Below, one piece after another: positions 51,335 through 58,788 of a stretch of 64,000 nucleotides of DNA (position 1 is its first letter; every line of letters starts with the position of its first letter). This stretch comes from Candidatus Blautia stercorigallinarum. GTDB lineage: Bacteria > Bacillota > Clostridia > Lachnospirales > Lachnospiraceae. The notes beneath the pieces were generated by a model that worked only from the letters and a program-made list of their open reading frames with translations, was not told the origin of the DNA and did not search any database. Location: assembly GCA_019112785.1 (NCBI GenBank), contig DXIQ01000003.1:1-64000 (forward strand), written 5' to 3'. Made by a program: the position numbers and the translations under genes.

Positions 51335-52009
51335 TTATTTGTCATAATAAAATTCCGTCCATCTGCCCTTGTAGGAGTAACAGGGCATAAAGGGATGCTT
51401 TTCACCCTCCAGTTCTCCCCGCCGCAGTGCCTCTGCGTCAAGCAGATTCTTTTCAATGAAACCAGGATCAATGGGGTACTCATGGTGGCAGGGAAGAATA
51501 GTTTCTATCTTATCCTGAAGGCCCAGAAGTTTTCTCTGGCTTTCTATATACAGGTCCAGATTCCGGTGCTCTCCAAACATATAAATGGGACCTGCTTTCT
51601 GTACCGAGTCCCCGGGAAGAAGCAGTTTTTTCTCCCAGTCGGCAAAGGCCATACTGCCGTAGGTATGGCCGGGAATTTCAATAGCTTCCAAAGTATAGCC
51701 TCCGCATTTGAAGATATCTCCTTCCTTCAGAGGCTCCAGCTGGATGCCTTCTGAAATTAAGGGCCAGTCTCCTTTATGTAAATAACATTTTCCAAAATCT
51801 TTCAGCCCTCCTGCGTGGTCCGGATCCCCATGGGTCATGACCACTTTCACGGGGTGCTTAGTGATGCTTTTTACAGTATGGTACACATTGCTGTCCTCAA
51901 AACCTGTATCGATCAGTAACGCCTCATCCTCACCAAGGATCAGAAACTGACGGACCAGGCCGTCGTCTAAAATATAAAAATTTTCTGCAAATAATTGTAT
52001 ATCTGTCAT
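51335..52009 (-). CDS. Metallo-beta-lactamase fold hydrolase
   Basis: A 224-residue MBL-fold enzyme. The di-metal motif is THGDPDHAGG (about 59-68), with later His in PGHTYGSM and Asp in LLPGDSVQ, and a His in CHHEYP. Such stand-alone enzymes act as glyoxalase II-like thioesterases, lactonases or other hydrolases; nothing here picks one. ATG follows gaagg at 6 bases. A copy of the palindromic repeat (52025-52100) is directly upstream. Confidence 0.88.
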   Translation of the reverse strand: MTDIQLFAENFYILDDGLVRQFLILGEDEALLIDTGFEDSNVYHTVKSITKHPVKVVMTHGDPDHAGGLKDFGKCYLHKGDWPLISEGIQLEPLKEGDIFKCGGYTLEAIEIPGHTYGSMAFADWEKKLLLPGDSVQKAGPIYMFGEHRNLDLYIESQRKLLGLQDKIETILPCHHEYPIDPGFIEKNLLDAEALRRGELEGEKHPFMPCYSYKGRWTEFYYDK

Positions 52010-52024
52010 TTTTTACCTTCTCTC

Positions 52025-52100
52025 AGTCAAAGACCCTGCGGCAGTCTTCAAATGGACATGCAAGCAAGTCCGCTTGGCTTGTTGCCCGCGGGAATAAAAA
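52025..52100 (-). repeat. Dispersed palindromic repeat, copy C
   Basis: On the minus strand it reads ttattcccgcgggcaacaag through gccaagcggacttgcttgca and tgtccatttgaagactgccg to cagggtctttgact. It is full length (about 76 bases) and ends 15 bases before the MBL start, so it lies in the MBL leader or promoter. Confidence 0.75.
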
Positions 52101-52115
52101 TCATTTTTTTGGAGT

Positions 52116-52463
52116 TTATAACATTGGCTTTAAATCCATCCATATGAAGAAAATCCATACCAGTAATATACCAGAAGATAGGATTCCCAACAATCTTTCT
52201 TCTAAACTTATATGAAAAAGAAACAGACATAGGGTAGCACAAAGAATATAAATACTGCACAGTATCAGAACCGCAAAAGCTGCTTTCTTTTTCTGTAAAA
52301 TAAGAGAAATCAGTAATCCTGTTCCTGTTAATAATGAAAAAATAAAGAAGTTCCTTCCCACAGGAAACAGGAATCGGAAATTAACCGGATTCAAGAAGTA
52401 ATATCCAGATTCCAGGATTATAAAAAAGGAAAAGAGTATTCCTTTTACAGAGAGTTTTTTCAT
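52116..52463 (-). CDS. Small membrane protein of unknown function
   Basis: A 115-residue protein with four hydrophobic helices (about 8-25, 38-56, 62-82 and 92-108) and few charged residues. No family is recognised. The ATG follows AAGGAGGG at 7 bases, which supports it as a real gene. Codon use is AT-rich compared with neighbours. Confidence 0.6.
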   Translation of the reverse strand: MKKLSVKGILFSFFIILESGYYFLNPVNFRFLFPVGRNFFIFSLLTGTGLLISLILQKKKAAFAVLILCSIYILCATLCLFLFHISLEERLLGILSSGILLVWIFFIWMDLKPML

Positions 52464-52491
52464 GGAAATCCCTCCTTACATACAGAACTCT

Positions 52492-53058
52492 TTACATGTT
52501 CATGGCAAGATCGATCCGAAATCCCAGGCTTTCTGCCAGAGTCTTCAGCTTTTTCAGGGAATTTTTCTGGCAGAGGAACATCACGTAGGAATCGCTGTCA
52601 ATATCAAAGGCAGCCATTACATAGCCGGATTTTTCCCATTTTTTATCCAGGATTTCACACCACTGGGGAATAGATTCCCGGGGCTGAAACCAGCTCTCTT
52701 CAATGTCCAGAGAATGTCTTTTTACATTTTTCAGGTCAGAGACTGCCAGGAGAAAACCGGATAATTCCTCACACCAGTCACATTCACAGGCAAACTGATG
52801 ATGAATCAGCAGATCTATACATCCCATCCACTGGAGAGACGCAGGGGAGTCTTTTAAAGATATTCCTCTGGCTTCATAATCTTCCAGATGATATTGATAA
52901 TATTTTTCTGTATTTTTCATACATTTTCTGGCAGAGTCCAGGATCTCCGGATTGTTGGAACTTACGATCCTTACGATTTCCAAAAGGGGGTGATGGTAGT
53001 GTGGTTCCTCCTGGAGCTCCGGACCTTCCTTTTCCTGTCTGCTTTTAAAAAATCCCAT
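52492..53058 (-). CDS. Hypothetical protein (DUF6630-like)
   Basis: A 188-residue soluble, acidic protein with no signal or membrane segment. The central LQWMGCIDLLIHHQFACECD and C-terminal YVMFLCQKNSLKKLKTLAES segments suggest similarity to DUF6630, a family of unknown function, but I am not certain. ATG follows caggagggaa. It lies 28 bases from the previous gene on the same strand. Confidence 0.55.
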   Translation of the reverse strand: MGFFKSRQEKEGPELQEEPHYHHPLLEIVRIVSSNNPEILDSARKCMKNTEKYYQYHLEDYEARGISLKDSPASLQWMGCIDLLIHHQFACECDWCEELSGFLLAVSDLKNVKRHSLDIEESWFQPRESIPQWCEILDKKWEKSGYVMAAFDIDSDSYVMFLCQKNSLKKLKTLAESLGFRIDLAMNM

Positions 53059-53081
53059 ACGATTTCCCTCCTGCCTGGTTT

Positions 53082-53540
53082 TTATATCAATTTTTCTAAT
53101 TCTTCAGCCAGCTTGCTTTTTAGTTCAGTCAGTTCTTCTGCTGTAGGCCGGTTTTCATCCGCATACATTTGCTCCATTGGATACCACCATACCGGACCTT
53201 TTCCCTGATTCCCAAAATCTCCCAAATCCCCGGAAACTCTGGGAAATAAATGCCAGTGAAGATGAGTATCGCCGTTTCCCAGCAGCTCATAATTCATTTT
53301 CTCAGCGCCGAAAGCTTTAGCGGCAGCTTCTGCCACAAGGGACATTTCTTCAAGAAAAGCAAGTTTTCTGTCAGGCGCTAAATCAAAAAGTTCTGTTTTA
53401 TGTTCTTTGCAGAGAAAAAGTGTGTAGCCTTTAAAATGCTGATGGTCCCCAAGTACCACATAACCGGTTTTCAGCTCCCGGACAAAATAGGGATTTGTTC
53501 CTTCTTTAATCATTTTGATCCTTTCGCATATCAGACACAT
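53082..53540 (-). CDS. HIT family protein
   Basis: A 152-residue histidine-triad hydrolase. The HIT motif HLHWHLFPR (about 94-102) carries the nucleophilic His; a CxxC-like N-terminal MCLIC may bind zinc. Members of this type hydrolyse dinucleotide polyphosphates or nucleoside phosphoramidates. The C-terminal tail (EELTELKSKLAEELEKLI) is a short coiled coil. ATG follows AGGAGG. Confidence 0.9.
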   Translation of the reverse strand: MCLICERIKMIKEGTNPYFVRELKTGYVVLGDHQHFKGYTLFLCKEHKTELFDLAPDRKLAFLEEMSLVAEAAAKAFGAEKMNYELLGNGDTHLHWHLFPRVSGDLGDFGNQGKGPVWWYPMEQMYADENRPTAEELTELKSKLAEELEKLI

Positions 53541-53565
53541 AGATAACCTCCTGAATCTTGTATTT

Positions 53566-54156
53566 TTATTCTATTGCAAGAGCATATTTATATTCCATCC
53601 GTTCTTCTGAGGAAGATCTGTTTTTTCTGCCGGATCTGCACAGGACTCTGGACATCCCCAGTTTTTCCATAAGAGAATAAGAAGGGATATTTTCACTGTC
53701 GCAGTAGGCGATAAATTTCTTGATCCCAAGATTTTGGGAAGCATAATCTATCAAAGCCTGTGCAGCCTCGAAGGTATACCCATGTCCCCAATATCGTTTG
53801 TTCAGGATCCATCCCAACTCTCCTTCGGTCCTATCCTCGTTCAGATAGAGACAAACGGAACCTATATGGGCCCCTTCTGTGAGAATGGCAAATTCGTAAA
53901 ATTCAGGAAATTCCTTCTGCCATTCTGCCTCTGCTTTTTTAAGAAATTCTTGAGTTTCTTCTATACTTTCTTCCGGAAGATCCAGCATGAATTTTGTGTT
54001 TTCCAGGTCGCCGCTGTAAACAAAAGCACTTTTTACATACTGAGGCCCCAGGGGGGAAAGAAGGAGCCGTTCCGTTCTTATTTCTGCGGGCAACGAGCCA
54101 AGCGGACATGCCTGCATATCCATTTGGCGACTGCCGCAAGGGTCTTTGATTTTCAT
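53566..54156 (-). CDS. GNAT acetyltransferase with repeat-derived N-terminus
   Basis: A 196-residue GNAT of the RimJ/RimL type. The usual opening IRTERLLLSPLG starts only at residue 27. Residues 1-26 (MKIKDPCGSRQMDMQACPLG and SLPAE) are encoded by the palindromic repeat at 54078-54150. The same peptide core (ACPLGSLPAEI) would be read from copy A. An AAAGGA site 9 bases before ATG 54156, outside the repeat, makes this the likely start. ATGs inside the repeat (54123, 54117) lack a site. Motif A is NKRYWGHGYTFEAAQA (with GxGY) and motif B NIPSYSLMEKLGM. Function beyond acetyl transfer is unknown. Confidence 0.85.
   Translation of the reverse strand: MKIKDPCGSRQMDMQACPLGSLPAEIRTERLLLSPLGPQYVKSAFVYSGDLENTKFMLDLPEESIEETQEFLKKAEAEWQKEFPEFYEFAILTEGAHIGSVCLYLNEDRTEGELGWILNKRYWGHGYTFEAAQALIDYASQNLGIKKFIAYCDSENIPSYSLMEKLGMSRVLCRSGRKNRSSSEERMEYKYALAIE
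54078..54150 (+). repeat. Dispersed palindromic repeat, copy D, within a coding region
   Basis: It reads ttatttctgcgggcaacgag, then ccaagcggacatgcctgcat, atccatttggcgactgccgc and aagggtctttgat. The inner palindrome is GCCAA-gc-GGACATGC against GCATATCC-at-TTGGC. It is nearly identical in its left part to copy A and covers the first codons of the GNAT gene on the opposite strand. Confidence 0.8.
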
Positions 54157-54192
54157 AATAAAAATTCCTTTTGATTTATATATTTACAGACA

Positions 54193-54720
54193 TTAAAGCT
54201 CTGTAACGGAGAGCTTCCGGGAGATCTCCCGGGGAGCTAACGGCTTGGCCGGATAGCCTACAACTGCCGCAGAGAGTATTTCATATCCCTGGGGAAGACA
54301 GAGCTTTTTCATAACTTCTTCGTTTTTCCGAAGCTTTTTCAGACAGCCCCAGATATAGGTGCTTCCCAGTCCAAGAGCAGTGGCCTGAAGCAGGATATTT
54401 TCAATGATACATCCGGTATTACAGTATTCAATATGATCTTCCGAAATGTCTGTAGCAGAGACAAAAATCATTGCCTGAGCTCCATATAAAGCATCGATTT
54501 TCTGCCCTGTTTTCCTGGAAGTAAGCATACAGGCATTCCGTATTTCTTCCATAAGAACAGGATCCTTTACCAGAGTCAGATGAGTAGTTTTGTCATCCCC
54601 GGCGGCCAAGGGCGCTGTCTGAGCTGCCTGGAGTATTTTCTCAAGATCGGAATCAGAAACTTTCTGATCGGTATATTTTCTGGTTGTCTGACGTAATGTT
54701 AACACTTGTTCAAAGTCCAT
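54193..54720 (-). CDS. Nitroreductase family protein
   Basis: A 175-residue FMN-dependent oxidoreductase-like protein. The N-terminus (LTLRQTTRKYTDQKVSD) is the FMN phosphate-binding RxSxRxF-type segment; ALGLGSTYIWG near residue 120 and the C-terminal VVGYPAK are also typical. It has two Cys-rich spots (YCNTGC). ATG 54720, 8 bases after CAGGAGG, is chosen over a longer open frame. Substrates vary widely. It is 16 bases from the PNPOx-like gene, so probably co-transcribed. Confidence 0.88.
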   Translation of the reverse strand: MDFEQVLTLRQTTRKYTDQKVSDSDLEKILQAAQTAPLAAGDDKTTHLTLVKDPVLMEEIRNACMLTSRKTGQKIDALYGAQAMIFVSATDISEDHIEYCNTGCIIENILLQATALGLGSTYIWGCLKKLRKNEEVMKKLCLPQGYEILSAAVVGYPAKPLAPREISRKLSVTEL

Positions 54721-54736
54721 AAGTATCTTCCTCCTG

Positions 54737-55165
54737 TTATATAGTAAAATCAATATCAAACCGCCTGCCCTGGGAAAAAAGAATCCCGTCGGTTAACCGG
54801 ATACAGAGGATACAGGTATTTGTATCTGTAAAATCGTTATGTCCGTTGTCGATCCATTGAGAAAACGCCTGCTTCAGTTTTCTGGCGATCTCTGCATTTT
54901 CTGCCTTCCCGAAATATCCCAGATTTATGCCAATTCCGTGCGCGGTGAACCATTCTCCGGAAATGGCGGCATGGGGATTTTCAGCTAATTGTTTCATTTT
55001 GTTGGAAAGGGCATGAGTGATAATGTAGAAAGCCCTGTCCTCATAAAAAGCATTTACATTTCGCACATAAGGAAGATCATTTTCGATAGTCGCCAAAGCG
55101 ATTACATTATCTTTTCCAAAACGCTCCGACAGGATCTTTTCTGCCTCTGAGCCTAATTTTTCCAT
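54737..55165 (-). CDS. Pyridoxamine 5'-phosphate oxidase family flavoprotein
   Basis: A 142-residue split-barrel flavin protein. The pattern VIALATIENDLPYVRNVNAF followed by AFYIITHALSNKMKQL matches this family (FMN-binding general reductases rather than true PdxH). ATG follows AAAGGAG at 8 bases. Adjacent to the nitroreductase, suggesting a small flavin-based redox pair. Confidence 0.85.
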   Translation of the reverse strand: MEKLGSEAEKILSERFGKDNVIALATIENDLPYVRNVNAFYEDRAFYIITHALSNKMKQLAENPHAAISGEWFTAHGIGINLGYFGKAENAEIARKLKQAFSQWIDNGHNDFTDTNTCILCIRLTDGILFSQGRRFDIDFTI

Positions 55166-55194
55166 AATTATACTCCTTTATATATATATTTCTT

Positions 55195-55521
55195 TTACTT
55201 TTCCAGCTTTGCTCTCTTGACCAGCAGCAGAATAAAAAGTACAAACCAAACCAGCCAGGCTAGTCCAGTGCCAATACCGGGCTTAAAGAGATCCAGGATC
55301 ATTCCGAACAGAAAGGGAAGTGTCATGACCATCATTCTTTTACCATAACACTGGCACATGAAGACTTCATTTACCTTTTTCCGCTGGGCTTCTGAACGGA
55401 GATTATATCCAGTTAAGTAATCAGCAGCTTTACCTTTTGATCTGTAAAAATAAAGACCGATCAGAAACATACAGAGAGCCGCGATCAGATTATCAAATAA
55501 TAGGACTAATATAAGAAACAT
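55195..55521 (-). CDS. DUF3784-like small membrane protein
   Basis: A 108-residue protein with an N-terminal helix (about 3-20), a basic loop with TGYN (as in DUF3784, which features an LIAGYN-like segment) and two more helices. ATG 55521 after ggagagg is preferred. Function unknown. Confidence 0.6.
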   Translation of the reverse strand: MFLILVLLFDNLIAALCMFLIGLYFYRSKGKAADYLTGYNLRSEAQRKKVNEVFMCQCYGKRMMVMTLPFLFGMILDLFKPGIGTGLAWLVWFVLFILLLVKRAKLEK

Positions 55522-55579
55522 AGGTTGCCCTCTCCTCATATCTTGCAACAGACATTTTAGAATATCAGACTTAATGTAG

Positions 55580-56095
55580 TTACCTAAGATTCTTTTCCAT
55601 AAGGATTATAGATTCCCCCTGCTTTCCGATCTTTTCCACAGATATAGTGTCTGCAACGGTGGAAAAAGATTCGGAGATGCTTTTGACAGTCTCATATGCT
55701 GCATGGAGAGCGTTCCGGTTTTCCAGGTTTCCCAGAGTCATATGAGGGCTGTAGGGGATCTCAGAGGAAAAAGAGCTTAAAGCTCCGGAATAAAGGCGGC
55801 CATGCAGCTGTATGAGCTGTTTTTTCCCCTCTTTGACATCTAAAAAAAGATAATTTCCAAAGGCGTCTTCCCGCTTAAATATCCCTGCAAGCTGCAGAGA
55901 AAAAGGACGGATCCCGGATATTGCATTTTCTATGTGGCTGCCTAACTCAGCGTCGGCAATATCTGAATGAAAAGGAAAGATCAATGTAATATGGGGCCTT
56001 ACCAGATCCGCCAGAGGATCATAGTTTCTTCGTATGCGGTCTATGATTTCCATATTACTGAATTTAGGAAATATCATAATAGTTCTCTCAGACAT
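55580..56095 (-). CDS. 2'-5' RNA ligase family protein
   Basis: A 171-residue member of the 2H phosphoesterase superfamily. Two HxT motifs are present: RPHITLIF (about 34) and SPHMTLG (about 117). Related enzymes (ThpR, YjcG) ligate or hydrolyse 2',3'-cyclic phosphates of RNA. The start has only a weak agcagag site, 12 bases upstream. No RNA-metabolism partner is nearby. Confidence 0.85.
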   Translation of the reverse strand: MSERTIMIFPKFSNMEIIDRIRRNYDPLADLVRPHITLIFPFHSDIADAELGSHIENAISGIRPFSLQLAGIFKREDAFGNYLFLDVKEGKKQLIQLHGRLYSGALSSFSSEIPYSPHMTLGNLENRNALHAAYETVKSISESFSTVADTISVEKIGKQGESIILMEKNLR

Positions 56096-56156
56096 TATAT
56101 AGTACTCTGCTTTCTGATTTTAATATAATCCACAGGGGTGATTCCTGATCTAGGCT

Positions 56157-56279
56157 TTACTTTTTATCTGGTGTATCTTTTTTGGACAGGTCATTTGTAA
56201 AATCCGTCCAGGCTTTTCCTCTTAAAAATACTGCTGCACATACGGCGATCAAAGCGATTATAACAAAGAATATTTCCAT
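56157..56279 (-). CDS. Small single-helix membrane protein
   Basis: A 40-residue protein with one hydrophobic helix (MEIFFVIIALIAVCAAVFL) and a basic/charged tail ending in KKDTPDKK. The ATG is 7 bases after a perfect AGGAGG, which argues it is translated. No family is recognised. Confidence 0.55.
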   Translation of the reverse strand: MEIFFVIIALIAVCAAVFLRGKAWTDFTNDLSKKDTPDKK

Positions 56280-56317
56280 AAAAACACCTCCTGTAAGTAG
56301 ATTATCAGGATAAGGAA

Positions 56318-56773
56318 TCACCCTCTGTGGATATACATTCTTGACATTTGAGGATCTCCGTCGCCCTGGACCATGCAGTAAAATTCCCAGCCGTATCTTT
56401 CGTAAAAAGAAGTATGGTCTGTAATAAGATATAAGGTGCTGATTCCTTTTTCTTTCATGTCTCTGCATACATAGTCCAGAAGTGCTCCGGCCACTCCATG
56501 GTTTCTGTATTCTGCTTCCGTATAAACGGCGCAGACATTAGGCGTCAGGTCTTTTCGATCGTGAAAATCATTTTCAATAACGCCCATTCCTCCAATGATC
56601 TCAGAACCATTTACCGCCAGATACCACTGGGGAACAGGAGTCTTTTTCAGGAGAGATTCTTCCATGCTTTCTCTGTATGCTTTAAGAGGAATCCCCCATT
56701 TTTCATGGAACCATCTAGCGGCGTTGTCCAGAATTTCCGGCTTTTCGGATAAGTTTATGATTTTGTATTCCAT
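56318..56773 (-). CDS. GNAT family N-acetyltransferase
   Basis: A 151-residue GNAT with motif A EYRNHGVAGALLDYVC and a preceding VCAVYTE strand. HTSFYERYGWEFY is the C-terminal motif B region. The N-terminus resembles enzymes that begin with a helix ARWFHEKWGIP. ATG follows gaggt. The acceptor is unknown. Confidence 0.88.
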   Translation of the reverse strand: MEYKIINLSEKPEILDNAARWFHEKWGIPLKAYRESMEESLLKKTPVPQWYLAVNGSEIIGGMGVIENDFHDRKDLTPNVCAVYTEAEYRNHGVAGALLDYVCRDMKEKGISTLYLITDHTSFYERYGWEFYCMVQGDGDPQMSRMYIHRG

Positions 56774-56853
56774 AGAAATATACCTCGGTTAAGTGTTAAT
56801 CTATAAATCGCAGACACTCTCATAATCATCTATGGTCATTACACGGATATTGC

Positions 56854-57852
56854 TCATATGGAATTCTCCTCCTCGTTCTTTGAAAAATTTTCTTTCAGAT
56901 AGTTTTCCGCTGCGTCTCTGGATCTGAAAATGTGGACATTCCGGTTTTGACCATACTTTTCAAGAAGCTGGTAAATAATGGGAAGCTGGTCTTTGGGAAA
57001 GTCCAGGATCCATTGACGGAATTCTTCATCAAATTCTGTTTCCAACCAGGGAATATCTTCCCGCTTGGTGCCGATACGGGCTTTGGCTCCTGCAAGACAG
57101 ACTTCCAGAGGGTAATCCAGGAGAAAGATGGTATCGCAGTTTTCCAGACGCAGTTCCATGGTGCTAAGATAGTTTCCGTCGATGATCCAGGACTGATTTT
57201 CCATGATCTTTTTTTGCTCTTGGACTAATTCTTCCCGGGAAATGTTGGTTCTGTCAGGCTTATGCCAGATCATGTCCAGATGGTATAAAGGCAGTCCGGT
57301 TACAGCTCTAAGCTTCCGGGAAAAAGTGCTTTTCCCGGCCCCAGGGCTGCCGATGACGATCACTTTTTTCATAAGGTTCTTTTCTTCAGCGGGCTTTTCC
57401 CATTTCTTTTCAAGTTCCATGACAAAATTAGTAAGAAGAATCCCCCGGCGCTCTACCTGCTGTTCTTTTATAATTTTATAGCCTCTATTTTGAAAAAAAG
57501 GTTTGGCAGTGATAGAAGCATGGGTTCGGATATTCCCTGAAACATGGGCTTCCAGTTTATCACAGAGTCTGGAGGCAATCCCTTCTCTCTGGTGATCCTT
57601 ATGGACGTATAGACGGTCCAGGTATCCGGTTTCGTCTATGTCGCCGAACCCCAGGATTTCGTCTCCTTCAACAGCTACTAAAGCATAGTGTTCCAGGAAA
57701 GAGTGATTCCAGGCACTAAGGTCCACTTCACCGGTGGCCCAGGCGTTTAACTGTTCTTTGGTATAGTCTTGCTTATTGACTTCGTGTACGGTCTGGTAAA
57801 AAAGCTTTGCCAGCCGGGGACAGTCGGAAGGATGGTATTTTCGGATCAACAT
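56854..57852 (-). CDS. Fusion of GNAT acetyltransferase and P-loop kinase
   Basis: A 332-residue two-domain protein. Residues 1-155 are a GNAT (MLIRKYHPSDCPRLAKLFYQ; motif A HKDHQREGIASRLCDKL). After a linker (KWEKPAEEKN) residues 163-332 form a P-loop kinase of the topology-modulation (FlaR-like) or adenylate-kinase type: VIVIGSPGAGKSTFSRKL, DMIWHKPD and a later DYPLEVCLAGAKAR. An internal MKKV could start a stand-alone kinase, so the fusion may derive from adjacent genes. ATG 57852 follows AAAGGAGG at 9 bases. The chemical pairing of the two activities is unknown. Confidence 0.8.
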   Translation of the reverse strand: MLIRKYHPSDCPRLAKLFYQTVHEVNKQDYTKEQLNAWATGEVDLSAWNHSFLEHYALVAVEGDEILGFGDIDETGYLDRLYVHKDHQREGIASRLCDKLEAHVSGNIRTHASITAKPFFQNRGYKIIKEQQVERRGILLTNFVMELEKKWEKPAEEKNLMKKVIVIGSPGAGKSTFSRKLRAVTGLPLYHLDMIWHKPDRTNISREELVQEQKKIMENQSWIIDGNYLSTMELRLENCDTIFLLDYPLEVCLAGAKARIGTKREDIPWLETEFDEEFRQWILDFPKDQLPIIYQLLEKYGQNRNVHIFRSRDAAENYLKENFSKNEEENSI

Positions 57853-57914
57853 GTCAGGTGCTCCTCCTTTTATAAAGCAGTTCAACGATCTGTATTCATC
57901 CATAAGCTCTTTTC

Positions 57915-58259
57915 TCATGGGAAAATTTCCCTCCATAGATTTTTGCACAATCGGTATTCCCGCATGCTTACAAAGTCATTTGCAAAAAAATCAAATTGAA
58001 GGATCCACGGCATGAAATTCCTAATTTCCCGAAAATCATCAACAATAAAAATCGGCATTTCGTTTTTATCTGCAAAATCTTTGATGGTATCAATGGCTCT
58101 CCGATAAGGGCTGGATAATATAAGATCAATTTTTTTATCAGATAGAAAAGCGGTTACTGATCTGCTGTCCTCCAGTCCTTTTTCCGTCAGTTCACGGAGA
58201 CGATCGTTGTGATTTTGATAATCAGGTTTGGCATGGCGCACAAAATATATGGTTGTCAT
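57915..58259 (-). pseudogene. Histidine phosphatase with internal deletion
   Basis: A 114-residue remnant of a phosphoglycerate-mutase-like phosphatase. The N-terminal 83 or so residues are normal (YFVRHAKPDYQNHNDR with the catalytic RH, then LILSSPYRRAIDTIKDFAD and DDFREI). The chain then jumps straight to MPWILQFDF, which looks like the C-terminal end (a MPWIVKF-type segment) of the family. About 90 middle residues, including the second catalytic GSHG histidine, are absent without a frameshift. Family members are about 190-200 residues. It retains a start and ribosome site (GGAG). Confidence 0.65.
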
Positions 58260-58660
58260 AGTTGTTTCTCCAAAAGAAAAAGGCAGTATTTAAATTTGAT
58301 CACGTTCAGATGATTTATATCTTATGGATCAGTTATCTATATTATATCATCTTTGTGTTCAGAAAGAAGTTTTTTTACATAAAATACATGAAATTTGGCA
58401 GAAAAGGATCAGGATTATTAACACACAAATATTCAGAGAAATCCGGGGTGATCTGGTTCGACAAGCTGATGAGAAGGTTTCCAGGATCCGGAAAAGAAGA
58501 ACCTAGTCCAAGGGTTCGCCACGGTTATAAAAGTTTCTACAGTTTTATTGAACACATTGTCTTCAAATTCTTTTCAGAATTTAAAATTTTGACAAATCTG
58601 TCTATTTTATATCTTTATATTGATTTTAGTACAGTAGTTATGCTAAATTTTAATTACAGG

Positions 58661-58690
58661 TTCATGTTATTCATGCACAAATAACATGAA
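58661..58690. promoter_or_regulatory. 11-base inverted repeat, candidate operator
   Basis: Perfect arms TTCATGTTATT and AATAACATGAA enclose an 8-base loop. No T run follows, so it is not a terminator. Its place upstream of the symporter gene suits a regulator site, possibly for the PucR protein of the operon. Confidence 0.5.
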
Positions 58691-58732
58691 TAGAGAATAA
58701 AGCAATTATGCATAATGGCTAACTGAGCAATG

Positions 58733-58757
58733 TGTTTCATGGAAGCTGCGTGAAACA
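58733..58757. promoter_or_regulatory. Second inverted repeat near the symporter start
   Basis: TGTTTCA and TGAAACA flank an 11-base centre, 32 bases before the start codon. It could be a protein site or a leader hairpin. Confidence 0.4.
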
Positions 58758-58788
58758 TGATTTCGACTACGGAAGAAAGGAATTCGTA

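Larger units (their letters stand above)
58260..58788. other. AT-rich intergenic region upstream of the GPH operon
   Basis: This stretch of about 530 bases holds no convincing gene. A 140-codon frame (58262-58684) has no ribosome site and an improbable composition. Two inverted repeats near its right end are listed separately. Decayed coding sequence is possible. Confidence 0.5.

Noticed and set aside
58262-58684. A 140-codon plus-strand frame
   Set aside because: Composition is unlike neighbouring proteins, no ribosome site, and it overlaps an operator-like inverted repeat.
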